NCBI GenBank assembly: GCA_025965755.1 | Contig: JAOPWI010000243.1 | Span: 1 to 6,333 of the forward strand | DNA: 6,333 bases | Source: Frankiales bacterium | Lineage (GTDB): Bacteria; Actinomycetota; Actinomycetes; Mycobacteriales; SCTD01 | Direction of reading: 5' to 3' | Shown: piece by piece, positions 5,586-6,333 of the stretch | Layout of the letters: every line of letters begins with the position of its first letter | Position numbering within the stretch: the stretch's first letter is position 1 | Made by a program: the position numbers and the translations under genes | Notes under the pieces: model-generated | What the model was told of the DNA's origin: nothing | What the model saw: the letters and a program-made list of their open reading frames with translations, nothing else | Databases searched by the model: none

Positions 5586-6333
5586 CTAGACCAGAAAGCG
5601 GAACAGCGGGCTGTCCGGCGGAACCCGCTCGACGCTGGCCGGTCCGAGCTCCATCCGGGCCAGCAGCCCGGCGAGGTCCTCCGGCCGGCCCAGCTCGATG
5701 CCCACGAGGGCCGGGCCGATCTCGCGGTTGCTGCGCTTGACGTACTCGAACAGCGTGATGTCGTCGTCCGGGCCGAGCACCTCGTCGAGGAAGCGGCGCA
5801 GCGCTCCGGGCTCCTGCGGGAACTCCACCAGGAAGTAGTGCTTGCGCCCCTCGTGGACGAGCGCCCGCTCGACGACCTCGGCGTAGCGGCTCACGTCGTT
5901 GTTGCCGCCGGACAGCAGCACGACCGTGGTCGTGCCCGGTGCCGGGTGCAGCACGTCTCCGAGGGCTGCGGCGGCCAGCGCCCCGGCCGGCTCGGCGATG
6001 ATCCCGTCGGACTGGTAGAGCGCGAGCATCTCGGTGCAGACCCGGCCTTCGGCGACCGCCAGGAGCTCGGGGGCCGCGTCACGCACCAGCGGGTAGGTCA
6101 CCTCGCCGGCCCGGCGCACCGCGGCCCCGTCGACGAAGGTGTCGATCTCGGCCAGCTCGACCGGGTGTCCGGCGGCCAGCGCTGCGGCCATGCTGGCCGC
6201 ACCGGCCGGCTCCACGCCGACCAGGCGCACGCCGGGCGCGTGCTCCCGCAGCCAGGTCGCGCAGCCGGCCAGCAGCCCGCCACCGCCGACCGGGAGGACG
6301 ACGACGTGGGGTGCGGTGCCCAGCTGCTCGAGC
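5586..6333 (-). CDS. ilvA: Threonine ammonia-lyase, C-terminal part, cut by window edge
   Basis: About 248 C-terminal residues are visible; the lysine that binds PLP and the N-terminal part lie beyond base 6333. The enzyme converts threonine to 2-oxobutanoate, the first step of isoleucine synthesis. The tetraglycine PLP-phosphate loop PVGGGGLLAG (bases 6276-6287 encode the four Gly), GIIAEPAGALAAAAL, and LSGGNND (PLP ring contact) are all present. A single ACT-like regulatory domain follows (RKHYFLVEFPQEPGALRRF to the end). This is the short biosynthetic form known in Corynebacterium and Bacillus, while E. coli IlvA carries two such domains. Presence of the regulatory domain argues against a catabolic TdcB-type enzyme. 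The reading frame continues to the edge, so the first in-frame GTG at 6230 is not the true start. The gene is convergent with qor, stop codon to stop codon. Promoter and any attenuator are outside. Confidence 0.95.
   Translation of the reverse strand, partial: LEQLGTAPHVVVLPVGGGGLLAGCATWLREHAPGVRLVGVEPAGAASMAAALAAGHPVELAEIDTFVDGAAVRRAGEVTYPLVRDAAPELLAVAEGRVCTEMLALYQSDGIIAEPAGALAAAALGDVLHPAPGTTTVVLLSGGNNDVSRYAEVVERALVHEGRKHYFLVEFPQEPGALRRFLDEVLGPDDDITLFEYVKRSNREIGPALVGIELGRPEDLAGLLARMELGPASVERVPPDSPLFRFLV

Noticed and set aside
6098..6230. GTG at 6230 as the start of a short 214-residue ilvA product
   Set aside because: The frame continues upstream to the window edge and encodes the conserved tetraglycine PLP loop, so the gene is full-length with its start outside.
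1..6333. Defence system or mobile island suggested by the nuclease subunits SbcC/SbcD
   Set aside because: sbcCD here has standard housekeeping architecture. There is no integrase, transposase, tRNA junction, direct-repeat boundary or composition shift, and all neighbours are common chromosomal families.

Overview
The window is chromosomal DNA from a high-GC actinobacterium. I infer this from the very GC-rich third codon positions, GTG as well as ATG starts, start codons preceded by a TANNNT box at leaderless spacing, a VWA membrane protein resembling mycobacterial Rv1481, and a thioesterase resembling Rv1847. I cannot place the genus. Coding density is very high: six genes fill almost everything, no gap exceeds about 55 bases, and there is no tRNA, rRNA, CRISPR array, transposon or phage gene.

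Layout. Bases 1-914 (minus) hold the N-terminal part of sbcC, cut by the window edge. It overlaps by one base with sbcD (914-2134, minus); together they encode the SbcCD (Mre11-Rad50-type) DNA-end-processing nuclease. Upstream, also on the minus strand, lie a three-TM-segment von Willebrand A protein (2189-3157), a PaaI/YdiI-type hotdog thioesterase (3204-3611) and a pirin-family cupin (3652-4590). Only 23 bases separate the pirin start from a divergent plus-strand gene, a zinc-free quinone oxidoreductase of the MDR superfamily (4614-5585). Its stop codon directly abuts the stop of a convergent ilvA (5586 to the window end, minus), the C-terminal half of threonine ammonia-lyase with one ACT-like regulatory domain.

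How the genes work together. sbcD and sbcC are a real functional pair. The five minus-strand genes from pirin to sbcC are closely spaced and could be read partly as one unit. However, sbcD has its own candidate promoter, and a hairpin sits between the thioesterase and the VWA gene, so two or three transcripts are more likely. The pirin, thioesterase and oxidoreductase share no obvious pathway. ilvA is the committed step of isoleucine synthesis and looks independent.

The window is mostly ordinary housekeeping sequence. I found no undescribed system. The most interesting signals are regulatory: an apparent overlapping bidirectional promoter for pirin and qor in which both transcripts would be leaderless, a 25-base interrupted palindrome on the pirin stop codon, and the zero-spacing convergent qor/ilvA junction.
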